From: Verrucomicrobiota bacterium
GTDB lineage: Bacteria; Verrucomicrobiota; Verrucomicrobiia; Limisphaerales; SIBE01
Assembly: GCA_027623095.1 (NCBI GenBank)
Contig: JAQBVM010000007.1
Coordinates: 1-51,883, forward strand
DNA: 51,883 nucleotides
Reading direction: 5' to 3'
The stretch's first letter is position 1. Every line of letters starts with the position of its first letter. This document shows positions 1 through 9,953 of the stretch, one piece after another. The notes beneath the pieces were generated by a model that was not told the DNA's origin, searched no databases, and saw only the letters and a list, made by a program, of their open reading frames with translations. Position numbers and translations under genes: made by a program.

Positions 1-37
1 TAAAACCCGAGAAATCGACGCTTGACGCTTCTCATAG

Positions 38-64
38 CAGGGCTCCACGGAGTGTCGCCCCACC
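38..64 (+). repeat. 27-bp dispersed repeat, copy 1
   Basis: This 27-mer (cagggctccacggagtgtcg, then ccccacc) recurs with two mismatches at 38861-38887 and, inverted, at 38718-38744. A degenerate inverted copy lies near 3420-3440. It is located between the left edge and clpP. The rest of 1-198 contains no gene I can support; the TAA at position 1 could be the stop of an upstream gene. Confidence 0.7.
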
Positions 65-198
65 GGACCAAGAATTTGTGAAATACTCAGGCTAAAGCGA
101 ACTGCCATTTGTGCCGATAGAGAGTTTGTCGGCGCGCCGTCTTGACGCGGACAGACGGCTCAGGTACTTTCCGTGCTCGAGTTGGAAAGTTGATCATA

Positions 199-867
199 AT
201 GCAAAATTTTTTGGTTCCAATGGTTGTCGAGCAGACCGGGCGCGGAGAGCGTGGGTACGATATCTATTCCCGTCTGCTGGTCGATCGAATTGTTTTTTTG
301 GGCACTCCGGTGGACGACATGATCTCCAACGTGGTGATCGCGCAGTTGTTGTTCTTGCAGATGTCCGATCCCAAGAAGGACATTCACATTTATATCAACT
401 CCCCCGGTGGCAGCGTCACGGCGGGACTGGCCATTTATGATACGATTCAGTTTCTCACATGCGATGTGAACACGTATTGCGTCGGTCAGGCAGCGAGCAT
501 GGGCGCGGTGCTGCTCGCCGCGGGAACCAAAGGGAAGCGGTATGCCTTGCCAAACGCGCGGATCATGATTCACCAGCCTTGGGGAGGAGTTCAAGGTCAA
601 GCGAGTGACATCAGCATTCAGGCGCGCGAAATCCTACGGTTAAAGGACCGGCTGAACGAAATCCTGGCGCATCACTGCGGCAAGACTCTTGAAACAATTG
701 AAAAAGACACAGACCGCGACCGGTTTCTGTCAGCCGATGAAGCGAAAGCCTACGGGCTTGTCGATGACGTGGTAAAATCCAGGAAGGAAGTTCCGGGAAT
801 CGACGACAAGGCCGAAGACAAGAAGAAAGATTCGGAAAGCGAAGAAAAAGAAGAGAAAGAAAAGTAG
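199..867 (+). CDS. clpP: ATP-dependent Clp protease proteolytic subunit ClpP
   Basis: Serine protease subunit of the ClpXP/ClpAP complex, which degrades unfolded and tagged proteins in the cytoplasm. The 222-residue protein shows the catalytic triad: Ser100 in GQAASMGA, His125 in MIHQPWGG and Asp174 in DTDRDRF. I chose the ATG at 199 over an upstream TTG at 142 because the ClpP core ([20 protein letters not shown]) starts there and a GGAAAG lies about ten bases before it. The C-terminus has a roughly 35-residue Lys/Glu-rich tail beyond the normal fold, which is longer than in E. coli ClpP. clpX starts one base after the stop, so the two are almost certainly one operon. Confidence 0.97.
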   Translation: MQNFLVPMVVEQTGRGERGYDIYSRLLVDRIVFLGTPVDDMISNVVIAQLLFLQMSDPKKDIHIYINSPGGSVTAGLAIYDTIQFLTCDVNTYCVGQAASMGAVLLAAGTKGKRYALPNARIMIHQPWGGVQGQASDISIQAREILRLKDRLNEILAHHCGKTLETIEKDTDRDRFLSADEAKAYGLVDDVVKSRKEVPGIDDKAEDKKKDSESEEKEEKEK

Positions 868-868
868 A

Positions 869-2161
869 ATGGCCCGTCCGTCACAATTGACCCTTTGCAG
901 CTTCTGCGGGAAGTCCCACGCGGAAGTGAAGAAGTTGATTCAGGGCCCCGGAGTCTATATTTGTGATGGCTGCATCGTCGTTTGCAAGAATGTTCTAGAC
1001 AAAGAACTGAGGACCGAAACCAAGCGCAATTCGATAAAGTTTAAGGTTCCGAAACCGGCCGAAATCAAGCGACAGCTTGACCAGTTCTGCATTGGACAAG
1101 ACGAGGCCAAAAAGACTCTCGCCGTGGCTGTCCACAACCATTACAAGCGCATTCAGCAAGAGACCAATGGGTCTGACGGAGAAAACAAAGATCATCTCTC
1201 GGTTGAACGATTTTCGGACGTCGAGATCGAAAAGAGCAACATTCTCCTGATGGGACCTACCGGCTCCGGAAAAACACTCCTCGCTCGAACTCTCGCAAAG
1301 ATTCTGGAGGTTCCATTCGCGATCGCGGACGCGACGACTCTCACCGAGGCGGGATATGTGGGCGAAGATGTCGAGAACATCATCTTACGGCTCCTCCAAA
1401 ATGCGGATTACGATGTAAAGCGCGCGCAGATGGGGATCGTGTATATCGATGAAATTGACAAGATCGCGCGGAAAACGGAGAACGTCTCGATCACAAGGGA
1501 CGTTTCCGGTGAAGGCGTTCAGCAGGCTTTGCTAAAGATTCTGGAGGGGACTATCTGCAACGTCCCGCCGCAAGGCGGACGCAAACATCCACAACAGGAG
1601 TATATCCGCGTGGATACAGGCCGAATTCTGTTTATCTGCGGTGGAGCTTTCGTTGGGCTCGACAAGATTGTTCAACGACGCATTGGCAATCGGGTTCTTG
1701 GATTTGGATCGGTAAGTTCCGTCGAAAAAGTTACATCCATCGATTCAAAGGAATACCGCAATCACGTCGAACCGGAGGATCTGTTGACATACGGATTTAT
1801 TCCAGAGTTCGTCGGACGTCTTCCGATGGTCAGCATCTTAAACGAACTGACCGAGGACCAATTGGTCTGCATTCTATCCGAACCCAAGAACGCGCTCACT
1901 AAACAGTACGAGAAGCTTCTAGCGCTGGAAGGCGTTGAATTAGAGTTCACCCCCGACGCGCTCGAAGAACTTGCGACACTCGCCATCAAGAAAGGCACCG
2001 GCGCTCGCGCTCTGCGAGGCATTCTCGAGCGCCTGATGCTGGATGTCATGTATGAAGTTCCTGGGAGAGACGACATCCTCTCGGTCAAGATCACACGGTC
2101 GGTTGTTTTGGATGAAACAAAACCGCTGATACGGCACAAAGAAAGCCAGGCCGCAGCCTAA
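869..2161 (+). CDS. clpX: ATP-dependent Clp protease ATP-binding subunit ClpX
   Basis: AAA+ unfoldase that recognises substrates, unfolds them and feeds them to ClpP. The 430-residue protein has the N-terminal C4 zinc-binding domain (Cys10, Cys13, Cys32, Cys35), Walker A GPTGSGKT at 129-136, Walker B VYIDEID at 191-197, the [10 protein letters not shown] pore segment near 161-170 and a conserved C-terminal AAA small domain with [12 protein letters not shown]. Length is normal for the family. It starts one base after the clpP stop. A strong hairpin terminator follows, so the clpP-clpX unit ends here. Confidence 0.98.
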   Translation: MARPSQLTLCSFCGKSHAEVKKLIQGPGVYICDGCIVVCKNVLDKELRTETKRNSIKFKVPKPAEIKRQLDQFCIGQDEAKKTLAVAVHNHYKRIQQETNGSDGENKDHLSVERFSDVEIEKSNILLMGPTGSGKTLLARTLAKILEVPFAIADATTLTEAGYVGEDVENIILRLLQNADYDVKRAQMGIVYIDEIDKIARKTENVSITRDVSGEGVQQALLKILEGTICNVPPQGGRKHPQQEYIRVDTGRILFICGGAFVGLDKIVQRRIGNRVLGFGSVSSVEKVTSIDSKEYRNHVEPEDLLTYGFIPEFVGRLPMVSILNELTEDQLVCILSEPKNALTKQYEKLLALEGVELEFTPDALEELATLAIKKGTGARALRGILERLMLDVMYEVPGRDDILSVKITRSVVLDETKPLIRHKESQAAA

Positions 2162-2168
2162 TAATTCC

Positions 2169-2204
2169 GCGCCGGCGAAAGAAAGAATCGCCGGCGCCGT
2201 TTTC
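2169..2204 (+). terminator. Rho-independent terminator after clpX
   Basis: A perfect 10-bp GC-rich stem (gcgccggcga at 2169-2178 pairs with tcgccggcgc at 2188-2197) encloses a 9-base purine loop and is followed by cgttttct. It sits directly after the clpX stop and before the aminotransferase start. Confidence 0.85.
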
Positions 2205-2219
2205 TGTACAGGAACAATC

Positions 2220-3395
2220 ATGTCCAGTTCCATTCAACCCGACCATTTCATTGCCGAACATGTTCGAAGTATTCCACGCTCGGGCATTCGAGAGTTCTTT
2301 GAGCTTGTTCAGAACCAGAAAGACGTAATCTCGCTGGGTGTTGGCGAACCTGATTTCGTTACCCCGTGGCACATTCGGGAAGCGGCGATCTTCGCGCTCG
2401 AAAAGGGCCGCACAACCTACACATCCAATCTCGGCCTTCTCAAACTTCGGGAAGCCATTTCAGACCATCTCAGAAACGCTCCAGGACTCGCTTACGATCC
2501 ATCGAACGAGATTCTTATCTCCGTTGGTGTCAGCGAAGCCTTGGATATTGCCCTCAGAGCGCTCGTCAATCCAGGCGACGAAGTACTCTATCACGAGCCG
2601 TGCTATGTGAGTTATTCGCCCAGTGTGCAGCTCACGCATGGGGTGGCGGTTCCGGTGCCTTGTTCCGCGGATTCGGGATTCGCGGTATCCGCGGAGGCAA
2701 TCGAGCGGGCGGTGACATCACGGAGCAAGATTCTCATGCTGAATTTCCCGACGAATCCAACGGGCGGCACCATGACCCGCGTCGAGCTCCTCCGAATCGC
2801 TGAAGTCGTGATGCGCCACAATCTCCTGGTCATCACGGACGAAATTTACTCCGAACTCACATTTGAAGGCGAACACGTCAGCATCGCCTCGCTTCCCGGA
2901 ATGAGAGATCGCACAGTCTTCTTGCATGGCTTCTCGAAGGCCTACTCAATGACCGGATTTCGAATCGGATACGCGTGCGGTCCAAGCGCCATTATCGAGG
3001 CCATGATGCGAATCCATCAATACTCGATGCTCTGCGCGAGCTATATCAGCCAAGAGGCGGCGATTGAAGCGATCACCCGCGGTGAAGCCGACATGATCGC
3101 CATGCGCGACCAATATCGGGCCAGGCGTAATTTCATCGTCAAGGCTTTCGAATCGATGGGGCTTCCCTGCAATCTACCGCGCGGTTCGTTCTACGCGTTC
3201 CCTTGCATCAAACCCACGGGGCTCAGCTCGAAAGAATTCGCGCTCCGGCTGCTGAAAACAGAGAAAGTCGCGTGTGTGCCGGGAGACGCGTTCGGCGCAA
3301 GCGGCGAAGGTTTTTTGCGGTGCTGTTTTGCCACGAGTCTCGACCAGCTTGAAATCGCCGCGGAGCGAATGGAACGGTTCCTCAAAAGCATCTAA
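2220..3395 (+). CDS. PLP-dependent class I/II aminotransferase (fold type I)
   Basis: Transfers amino groups between an amino acid and a 2-oxo acid using pyridoxal phosphate in the cytoplasm. The 391 residues show the family landmarks: GVGEPDF near 41, NFPTNPTGG near 175 (phosphate and substrate region), DEIY at 207-210 with the Asp that contacts the pyridine nitrogen, the Schiff-base lysine K240 in SKAYSMTG, and Arg248 in GFRIGY for the substrate carboxylate. Length is typical of aspartate/aromatic-type aminotransferases; the exact substrate cannot be read from sequence. It starts downstream of the clpX terminator and is probably expressed on its own. Confidence 0.92.
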   Translation: MSSSIQPDHFIAEHVRSIPRSGIREFFELVQNQKDVISLGVGEPDFVTPWHIREAAIFALEKGRTTYTSNLGLLKLREAISDHLRNAPGLAYDPSNEILISVGVSEALDIALRALVNPGDEVLYHEPCYVSYSPSVQLTHGVAVPVPCSADSGFAVSAEAIERAVTSRSKILMLNFPTNPTGGTMTRVELLRIAEVVMRHNLLVITDEIYSELTFEGEHVSIASLPGMRDRTVFLHGFSKAYSMTGFRIGYACGPSAIIEAMMRIHQYSMLCASYISQEAAIEAITRGEADMIAMRDQYRARRNFIVKAFESMGLPCNLPRGSFYAFPCIKPTGLSSKEFALRLLKTEKVACVPGDAFGASGEGFLRCCFATSLDQLEIAAERMERFLKSI

Positions 3396-3419
3396 CCGGA
3401 CAACTCGCCGAAGCCAATT

Positions 3420-3440
3420 GGTGGGGAGACACTCTCGGAT
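3420..3440 (-). repeat. Degenerate copy of the 27-bp dispersed repeat
   Basis: Read on the minus strand this stretch contains gagtgtctccccacc, matching 14 of the last 15 bases of the 27-mer at 38-64. The other half has decayed. It lies in the gap between the aminotransferase and the PQQ-propeller gene. Confidence 0.4.
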
Positions 3441-3499
3441 GAGTCCAGGTCCCTTCCCGCTCATTGACAGGCGCTTCCAGGTGCGCTAACTGTGCGGGC

Positions 3500-4774
3500 A
3501 TGATCGCACATCGAGGGCACCGTATCGCGAATGCGGCGTATCCCTTTTCCCACACGGCTTTCACTCCGCTTTTAATCATAAGCTTGTTCACAGCGTTCGC
3601 TGGCTTTGCCCCTCAGAGTTTGGCAGACGACTGGCCGCGCTGGCGAGGTCCCGAACTGACCGGCATCTCCAAGGAAACCGGTTGGACCACGAATTGGCCA
3701 AAAGAGGGTCCCAAGCAACTTTGGAGCTCGTCCGTGGGTGTCGGCTTTTCGTCCGTATCTGTTGCGGACGGACGGCTGTTCACTATGGGAAACCGAGACG
3801 GAATGGACACAGTTTTTTGCCTTGAGGCGGAAACCGGCACGGAACTATGGCGCCATTCCTACCCTTGTGAACTCGATCCCATCTACTACGAAGGGGGTCC
3901 GGGCTCAACACCCACGATTGACGGCGACAACGTTTTTATCCTGAGCAAACGCGGGCATGCGATCTGTTTCAGCGGCGCCGATGGCGGAGTTGTTTGGCAG
4001 AAGAACTTAACCAATGAAATTGGCGTCACGAAGCCGAGATGGGGATTCGCCGGTTCGCCGCTTGTCGAGGGCGATCTGTTGCTTCTAAATGCCGGGGAAT
4101 CGGGCACGGCAATCGACAAGAGATCCGGCAAAATCGTTTGGACTTCGGCGACGAACGCAGCCGGTTACGCATCCCCTGTCCCAGTTACGATCGACAACGA
4201 AAAATGCGTTCTGATCTTCTCGGGAAAGTCGTTGTTCGCGGTAAAGCCCGGCACTGGCCAGCCCATATGGAAACGGGATTGGGAGACTAAGTGGGATATC
4301 AATGCAGCCGATCCCATCGTGTTGGGTGACAGACTATTCCTTTCATCGTTCGATCGAGGATGCGCATTGATTCGATTCGGGACGCACGAAACATCGGCCA
4401 TCTGGGAGAACAAGAACATGGGAAACCATTTTAATAGTTGCGTCCTCTGGAATGGCTATTTCTATGGAGTGGATGGCAACACGGATCAAGCCAGGAAAGA
4501 GTTACGTTGCATCGACTCAGCGTCGGGCGCCGTGAAATGGAGCACCCCAGGGTTCGGCATGGGCTCGGTGACAGCGGCCGACGGGAAGCTCATCATTCTC
4601 AGTGAACACGGAGAGTTAGTGATCGCCGAAGCAAATCCCGAATCATTCAAGCCAATAGCCCGTGCTCAAGTGATGGGGGGCAAATGTTGGACCGTCCCGG
4701 TGCTCGCGAACGGACGGATCTATTGCCGAAATGCCAAAGGATCCTTGGTCTGCCTGGATGTGCGTGGAAAGTAA
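3500..4774 (+). CDS. Secreted PQQ-type beta-propeller repeat protein
   Basis: A 424-residue secreted protein built from PQQ-like propeller blades (repeats such as VFCLEAETGTELWR, AIDKRSGKIVW, CIDSASGAVKWS). The ATG at 3500 gives a hydrophobic signal peptide (PLLIISLFTAFAGFAPQSLA) with likely cleavage before DDWPRWRGP, a common start of the mature protein in this family. There is no cytochrome domain and no clear dehydrogenase active site, so it is better viewed as a BamB-like or extracellular propeller of unknown ligand than as a quinoprotein enzyme. Such proteins are numerous in Planctomycetes and Verrucomicrobia. No functional link to its neighbours is visible. Confidence 0.85.
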   Translation: MIAHRGHRIANAAYPFSHTAFTPLLIISLFTAFAGFAPQSLADDWPRWRGPELTGISKETGWTTNWPKEGPKQLWSSSVGVGFSSVSVADGRLFTMGNRDGMDTVFCLEAETGTELWRHSYPCELDPIYYEGGPGSTPTIDGDNVFILSKRGHAICFSGADGGVVWQKNLTNEIGVTKPRWGFAGSPLVEGDLLLLNAGESGTAIDKRSGKIVWTSATNAAGYASPVPVTIDNEKCVLIFSGKSLFAVKPGTGQPIWKRDWETKWDINAADPIVLGDRLFLSSFDRGCALIRFGTHETSAIWENKNMGNHFNSCVLWNGYFYGVDGNTDQARKELRCIDSASGAVKWSTPGFGMGSVTAADGKLIILSEHGELVIAEANPESFKPIARAQVMGGKCWTVPVLANGRIYCRNAKGSLVCLDVRGK

Positions 4775-4870
4775 ATCTGGATTTGGATGTTATCGTGTTT
4801 CCATTTCACAGTTTCGTGATCTTCCTGCAACTCAAGTCTGGTTCATGGAGAGCACCCACCTTTTCCAAGC

Positions 4871-4985
4871 GCGCTCTGTGCCCATGAACCCACCCCCAGC
4901 CCCTCCGAGGAGGGGAGCTTCGTTGCAGGGCGGTGGTTTCAGTTCCCATCCTGGGAGGGGTGCAGGGGTGGGTAAGTTCATGGAG
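4871..4985. repeat. ~103-bp imperfect palindromic repeat, copy 1
   Basis: The core at 4883-4985 starts with catgaacccacccccagccc and ends with gcaggggtgggtaagttcat; the ends are inverted copies of each other, and each half holds a smaller hairpin. A near-identical element (about eight differences including one indel) lies at 40571-40684. No ORF is conserved through it. It occupies the gap between the convergent PQQ-propeller and ftsK genes. The gap 4775-5019 contains nothing else I can support. Confidence 0.85.
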
Positions 4986-5019
4986 AACCACCGACGTTGA
5001 TTCCAGCGCGCGATTTGGG

Positions 5020-7656
5020 TTATTGCCCAGCGCCATCAGCCCCGGTGCCGTCGAGATCAATCAAGATATCGCGCGGCTCTGCCCCTTTATTCGGCCCTAC
5101 GATGCCTCTGTTTTCGAGCTCGTCCATAATCCGAGCCGCGCGCGTATAACCAAGCCGAAGGCGTCGCTGCATTAGCGAAACACTCGCCTTTTGCTCGCTA
5201 CGAATTATCTCGATACATTGCTGGATCAAATCTTCATCCTCATCGCAACCGCCATTCTCGTCGAAGTTCGATACCGGTTTCGAAAGCTTTTTGTGAATCT
5301 CCATTTCGTAACTGGGTTTGCCCTGCTTGGAAATGAAATCAACGATATCTTGAATCTCCTGGTCTGTAATCAGGGCTCCCTGCGCCCGCGTCAACTTGGC
5401 AGCGCCCGGAGGCAGGTAAAGCATATCCCCTTTTCCGAGCAGCTTGTCAGCCCCCATCGCGTCGAGAATGGTGCGTGAGTCCACTCTGGCCGCGACTTGA
5501 AACGCGATTCGAGCCGGAATGTTCGCCTTAATCACACCCGTGATCACATCCACGCTGGGTCGCTGGGTCGCGACGATACAATGAATGCCAGCCGCGCGAG
5601 CCATCTGGGTGATTCGAGCAATCGCCATCTCCACATCGGCCGGCGCTACCAGCATCAAGTCGGCGAGTTCGTCAATGATCACCACGATGTAACTGAGTTT
5701 GTCTGGAATAATGATGTCGTCCTCGCGTGGAACGACAATTTCCTCATCCAATTCAACCGCGAAGCCATCGGAATTGGCTTCGATTTTCTCCTTAATCGCG
5801 GTAAGCGGCAACTCCGTTTGGGCGGATCGAGGAGCAGGTTTGGCTTTGGGGCGATCATTGAACGATTTAATATTTCGCACGCCTACTTTGGCGAATATTT
5901 GGTATCGTTTTTCCATTTCGTTCACGACCCAGCGCAGGGCGAGAATGACCTTTTTCGGATCGTTGACGACCGGCACCACAAGATGCGGAAGCGCGTTATA
6001 TTGCTGCAATTCTACAACCTTCGGATCGATCATGACAAAACGAAGCTGGTCCGGCGAGAATCGGTACAGCAACGAAGCGATAATCGAATTGATACAAACG
6101 GATTTTCCCGAACCGGTACTGCCCGCGATCAGCAAGTGCGGCATTTCGGCAAGGTCGGCAATAATCGGTTGGCCGTACACGTCTTTTCCCAGAGCCAACG
6201 GAACACGCGCCTTCGTATTAATCCATTCCTCAGATTCTAGAAGATCCCGCATCATCACTTTTGTCTTGATCAGATTCGGGACTTCGACGCCGACCGAACT
6301 CTTGCCGGGAACTGGCGCTAGAATATGGATTCGTTCCGCCTTCAACGCCGCGGCGATGTTGTTTGTCAGACCTGAGATCTTCTCTAGTTTTACTCCCGGA
6401 GCCGGATGCAACTCGTAGCGGGTGATGGTTGGGCCCTTCGTAATGTCACCCAGCGCGACCTCAATACCGAATTGAGCCAGGGTGTTCTGCATCAAACGCG
6501 CGTTTGCCATGAGCTCCTCTTTCGATTCCGTTGGTTTCGCGGAATGGTCCGGGTGATTGAGCAAACTCATCGATGGCACCTGGTAATTGCCTATATTGGG
6601 TGTCGCCGCAACGCTGATGGGTTTGGGTTTTCGCGAAAGAAGCTTCGGTTTGCCGACGAGCGCCGGTGAATCCACCGGAACCGGGCCGTTGCCTCCGGAA
6701 GCCTCACCGACAGATTCCCCGACAGAACCGCCATCCGTCTTTTTTTCCGAATCTCTGATTCCAAGCACATCGTTGGTCGTGGCCGCTTCGATCTCGTTCG
6801 CGGTTATAACCACCGCCTGTTCGGCGTCCAATTCAGGCAGGGTATCGGAATCGTCCGGCCTCTGAGGGGAAGTGGATTTTCCGCGAGGCTGGGACACACT
6901 CAAATCACGGACTGTGGGCTCTGGAACCGGTTGAAGATCGACCCCCAATCCCGACGTTTGAATCTGTTCTTCGAGCTTCTTTGCCTCCTTCTGCAACTGG
7001 CGGGCGCGACGCTCCAATTCTCGTTCCGTCGGTTTGACCGTGTCCGACGATACCGCTGCGTCCCGTCTCCGCCGCCAAAGTTCGCGCACCCACTCGCCGA
7101 GCTGAAAGTTTGTCAAATAAAGCAGACTGACTACGTAAGCGGTCCCATAAACAATGCTTGCGCCGATCTGTCCGAAGTATCCAAAGACAAGATCGTTCAT
7201 CACCAGACCAATCCAACCGCCGGCGCTCACGGAATTCCAACCGTCGAGAATGGCTGAATCGTCTGTGATCGTAAGTTGAAACAGTCTCACAATCCAAGCG
7301 GAGTGAATATCGAGCAACCCCATTCCAGCAACAATGAGAAGCACCGCCCACACGATCCGATCACGCAAATACCCCAGAAGATCGATGAATCCCGCCAAAC
7401 CGAAGCCGAACAAGAGCACCGGAAGCAGATAAGCCGCCGCACCCAGAACAAAGAAAAGTCCAAACGCGGTATAGGCGCCCACCGAACCAATCCAGTTGTG
7501 AGCTGGAACGTTCGCGGCGCTGCTGTTGAACGGCAAATCATTGCGATCGTAGGAGAAGAGCGCCACCACGAGTAGTACGGATAACGCGAGAAGCACGATT
7601 CCCGCGGTGTCACTAAAACCTCGGGTTTCGACGTTGTCCGCTGTCCGGCTTGCCAT
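5020..7656 (-). CDS. ftsK: FtsK/SpoIIIE-type DNA translocase
   Basis: Septum-located DNA pump that clears chromosomal DNA at division. The 878-residue protein has four to five N-terminal membrane segments (roughly residues 17-36, 60-85, 100-120 and 150-182), a charged coiled-coil and low-complexity linker (about 195-350), the FtsK alpha/beta motor domain with Walker A GSTGSGKS at 512-519 and Walker B IVVIIDELADLM, and a C-terminal gamma winged helix (SLMQRRLRLGYTRAARIMDE) that normally reads KOPS sites. An acidic insert (LDEEIVVPREDDIIIP) lies just before Walker B. It diverges from the BrkB-family gene across about 125 bp. Confidence 0.96.
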   Translation of the reverse strand: MASRTADNVETRGFSDTAGIVLLALSVLLVVALFSYDRNDLPFNSSAANVPAHNWIGSVGAYTAFGLFFVLGAAAYLLPVLLFGFGLAGFIDLLGYLRDRIVWAVLLIVAGMGLLDIHSAWIVRLFQLTITDDSAILDGWNSVSAGGWIGLVMNDLVFGYFGQIGASIVYGTAYVVSLLYLTNFQLGEWVRELWRRRRDAAVSSDTVKPTERELERRARQLQKEAKKLEEQIQTSGLGVDLQPVPEPTVRDLSVSQPRGKSTSPQRPDDSDTLPELDAEQAVVITANEIEAATTNDVLGIRDSEKKTDGGSVGESVGEASGGNGPVPVDSPALVGKPKLLSRKPKPISVAATPNIGNYQVPSMSLLNHPDHSAKPTESKEELMANARLMQNTLAQFGIEVALGDITKGPTITRYELHPAPGVKLEKISGLTNNIAAALKAERIHILAPVPGKSSVGVEVPNLIKTKVMMRDLLESEEWINTKARVPLALGKDVYGQPIIADLAEMPHLLIAGSTGSGKSVCINSIIASLLYRFSPDQLRFVMIDPKVVELQQYNALPHLVVPVVNDPKKVILALRWVVNEMEKRYQIFAKVGVRNIKSFNDRPKAKPAPRSAQTELPLTAIKEKIEANSDGFAVELDEEIVVPREDDIIIPDKLSYIVVIIDELADLMLVAPADVEMAIARITQMARAAGIHCIVATQRPSVDVITGVIKANIPARIAFQVAARVDSRTILDAMGADKLLGKGDMLYLPPGAAKLTRAQGALITDQEIQDIVDFISKQGKPSYEMEIHKKLSKPVSNFDENGGCDEDEDLIQQCIEIIRSEQKASVSLMQRRLRLGYTRAARIMDELENRGIVGPNKGAEPRDILIDLDGTGADGAGQ

Positions 7657-7781
7657 AGCCGCAGACTAATCCAAGCGGGTTGATTGACAACGAAAATTGA
7701 GAATGATGGGGTTCCAGCCAAGACGCAGGGACCCCAATTTGACTTGATTGACAGGTGTGTTTAATCTCCGATCCGCCAGCT

Positions 7782-9230
7782 ATGGCAAAACGAGCATTAA
7801 AAAAACTTCGACAGCTCCATCTCCATGTGGATGGGTTCCTAAAGGGGAAAGGCGAACTGTTTGAAGGCACGACACCACTCACCGCCGGACTCAGGGCCGT
7901 GCGGTTCTGCGGACATGTCTATCACGGTTTCATAAAGAACCGGGCTCCGATCCGAGCCGCGGCACTCGCCTACACGACAGTGCTGGCGCTTGTGCCAATG
8001 CTCGCCATTGCGATCAGCATTTCCACAAGTTTGCTCAAGAAAGAACGCGACACGACAATTCCACTTCTCATCGAGCGATTCGTCGCGAGTGTGGCACCAA
8101 TGCTCACAGCAGGTACAGGTGACGACACCTCGCCAGAAAGCCGGATCAACCGTCAAGAGGCTGTCGGAAGAATCCAGGAATACGTGAACAACGTGATCGG
8201 CTACATCGACGAAGTCAAAAGTGGGACTCTTGGCGTAACGGCTGTTTTAGTGCTCGTGTTTATTGCAATATCGCTTCTGAGCACGATCGAATCGACATTT
8301 AATGATGTATGGGCCGTCCGCCGAGGCCGCACATGGATGAGCCGCATCATCTCTTACTGGGCGGGATTGACCCTTGGGCCGCTGCTTTTGCTGACGGCCT
8401 TGGGCCTGACGAGCGCGGGACAGTTTGAGGTCGTGCGGGATTGGCTCGAGAGGGTCGAAATCGTGGGAATCTTCATATTTCGATTCTTCATCCCGTTCAT
8501 GATCTTGAGCCTCGCTTTTTCCGCTCTCTATCTTTTCTTGCCAAACACGAAAGTGGACTGGCGTGCCGCAGTCGTCGGCGGAACCGTCGCGGGCTGCCTG
8601 CTGCAACTCAACAGTCTCTGCAGTGTCGTGTATGGCTCCCGCGCCGTAACCTATAGCAAGATTTATGGCAGCTTGGCCGTCGTTCCTCTGTTTCTGGTCG
8701 GGCTCTATCTTTCGTGGACGATTATTCTCCTGGGAGCGCAGGTTGCGTACGTTTTTCAGTTTCGCAACGAGGAACACGAAGACAAGCACGCTGAAACGGT
8801 GCATCAACGGGGGCGCGAACTGGCAGCCCTGCAACTCATGACCTGTATCGGACGGCAATTCCAATCCGGATCCACGCCCTTGACGGCCTCCGAGATTAGC
8901 CGCGAACTCGGCCTTCCGTTCAAGCTGGTACTGCAAATACTAAGTCTGCTCACAAAGAATCAGCTTCTGCTTGAAGTCGCCGACGCGTCGCAAACGTTCA
9001 GCCCAGCGAGGCCCTTGGATACGATTCGAGCTCAAGATATCCTTCGTGCAATTCGAATCGGTGAGGGCCGGGATTTGCCGCCGACAACCTCGCGCGCGCA
9101 CTTGCTGGCTCGAACAGAGCTTGAAGCGATTGAGAATTCTGAAGCGCAACGATCCGCTTCGGTAACGCTCAAGGATCTTGTGGATCAAACCCTGGCTCCC
9201 CTTTCCGCGGAGAACGGGGTTCAATCCTAG
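7782..9230 (+). CDS. YihY/BrkB-family membrane protein with C-terminal winged-helix region
   Basis: Integral inner-membrane protein of the YihY/BrkB family (historically mislabelled ribonuclease BN), function unsettled. The 482 residues begin with MAKRALKKLRQLHLHVDGF and show the family pattern of six hydrophobic segments, including AALAYTTVLALVPMLAIAIS, the motif LLSTIESTFNDVWAVRRGRTW and SLAVVPLFLVGLYLSWTIILLGA. The last about 130 residues (LTASEISRELGLPFKLVLQIL) look like a winged helix of the Rrf2-like kind, often present in longer members. The ATG at 7782 is preferred over an upstream TTG in the same frame because the conserved N-terminus starts there. Confidence 0.88.
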   Translation: MAKRALKKLRQLHLHVDGFLKGKGELFEGTTPLTAGLRAVRFCGHVYHGFIKNRAPIRAAALAYTTVLALVPMLAIAISISTSLLKKERDTTIPLLIERFVASVAPMLTAGTGDDTSPESRINRQEAVGRIQEYVNNVIGYIDEVKSGTLGVTAVLVLVFIAISLLSTIESTFNDVWAVRRGRTWMSRIISYWAGLTLGPLLLLTALGLTSAGQFEVVRDWLERVEIVGIFIFRFFIPFMILSLAFSALYLFLPNTKVDWRAAVVGGTVAGCLLQLNSLCSVVYGSRAVTYSKIYGSLAVVPLFLVGLYLSWTIILLGAQVAYVFQFRNEEHEDKHAETVHQRGRELAALQLMTCIGRQFQSGSTPLTASEISRELGLPFKLVLQILSLLTKNQLLLEVADASQTFSPARPLDTIRAQDILRAIRIGEGRDLPPTTSRAHLLARTELEAIENSEAQRSASVTLKDLVDQTLAPLSAENGVQS

Positions 9231-9358
9231 CCCCTATAATGTCCGTCAATCGAGTGCCGCATACTGCCCCGTTTCCCCAAGGTTCCCGCAATTCTTTAGA
9301 CTGGCACTCCATCGATTCGGAGCTTGGCACCCGAATGATCTTTTTCTAAGGTGCCCTC

Positions 9359-9883
9359 GTGCTTCTTTTCCTGAGATGCTTGGGGATTTTAATCGCCGGT
9401 GCTTGGTTCGGAGCGGCTGTGTCCTACGTGTTATCCGTGGACCCCGCGTTTTCTTCCGTTTCCATGCTGAAGCTGCTGCCGTTGTCTCACGCGGAGGCCG
9501 CCTCGCAGTTGGTGGCCCATCGTTTCTGGACCGCCCAATACCTGTGCGGACTCCTGGCATTGGCCCACATGCTCGGTGAGAAACTTTACACGGGAAGGCC
9601 TTTTCAACGGCCGAGTCTTTGTCTCGTGCTGGGACTCTTGGGATTGGCTTTGTTCAGCGCTACATGGGTTCAACCCAAACTTGAGCGATATCATCTCGAA
9701 ATTTTCGGCACCCGATCAACGCCTCAACAGCGAGTGCATGGGCAGAGAAGCTTCGTGATCTGGAACGGAATCTTGACCGGCGGGAGCATTCTCATGGTCC
9801 TTGGACTCTCGGCTCATCTTTTGCAAACGGTCGCTTCGGATGCGTCGCAGCGGTTCGTTGTGGGTGGCAAATTCAGGGGTTGA
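9359..9883 (+). CDS. Small four-helix membrane protein, DUF4149/TMEM205-like
   Basis: A 174-residue predicted membrane protein with four hydrophobic segments (LRCLGILIAGAWFGAAVSYV, FWTAQYLCGLLALAHMLGE, LCLVLGLLGLALFSATWVQP and ILTGGSILMVLGLSAHLL). The pattern, with WVQPKLERYH after the third segment, resembles the DUF4149/TMEM205-like group; this is a weak family assignment. The start is a GTG. It has no paralogue in the window. It may be cotranscribed with the PUR-domain gene 70 bp downstream. Confidence 0.7.
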   Translation: MLLFLRCLGILIAGAWFGAAVSYVLSVDPAFSSVSMLKLLPLSHAEAASQLVAHRFWTAQYLCGLLALAHMLGEKLYTGRPFQRPSLCLVLGLLGLALFSATWVQPKLERYHLEIFGTRSTPQQRVHGQRSFVIWNGILTGGSILMVLGLSAHLLQTVASDASQRFVVGGKFRG

Positions 9884-9953
9884 CAAACCGCGTCTCGTAA
9901 GTGTCTGTATAGGGATCTGGGCGCAAAAAACGGTCCATAGGGAAGAACGCTGT

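Noticed and set aside
3500..4774. PQQ-dependent alcohol dehydrogenase
   Set aside because: Only propeller repeats and a signal peptide are present; length is about 420 residues with no cytochrome c or metal-site motifs of the dehydrogenases.
5497..6240. 247-codon plus-strand frame opposite ftsK
   Set aside because: Lies wholly antisense to a clear FtsK motor domain, has shadow-like composition (His/Arg/Asn-rich) and no recognisable motif.
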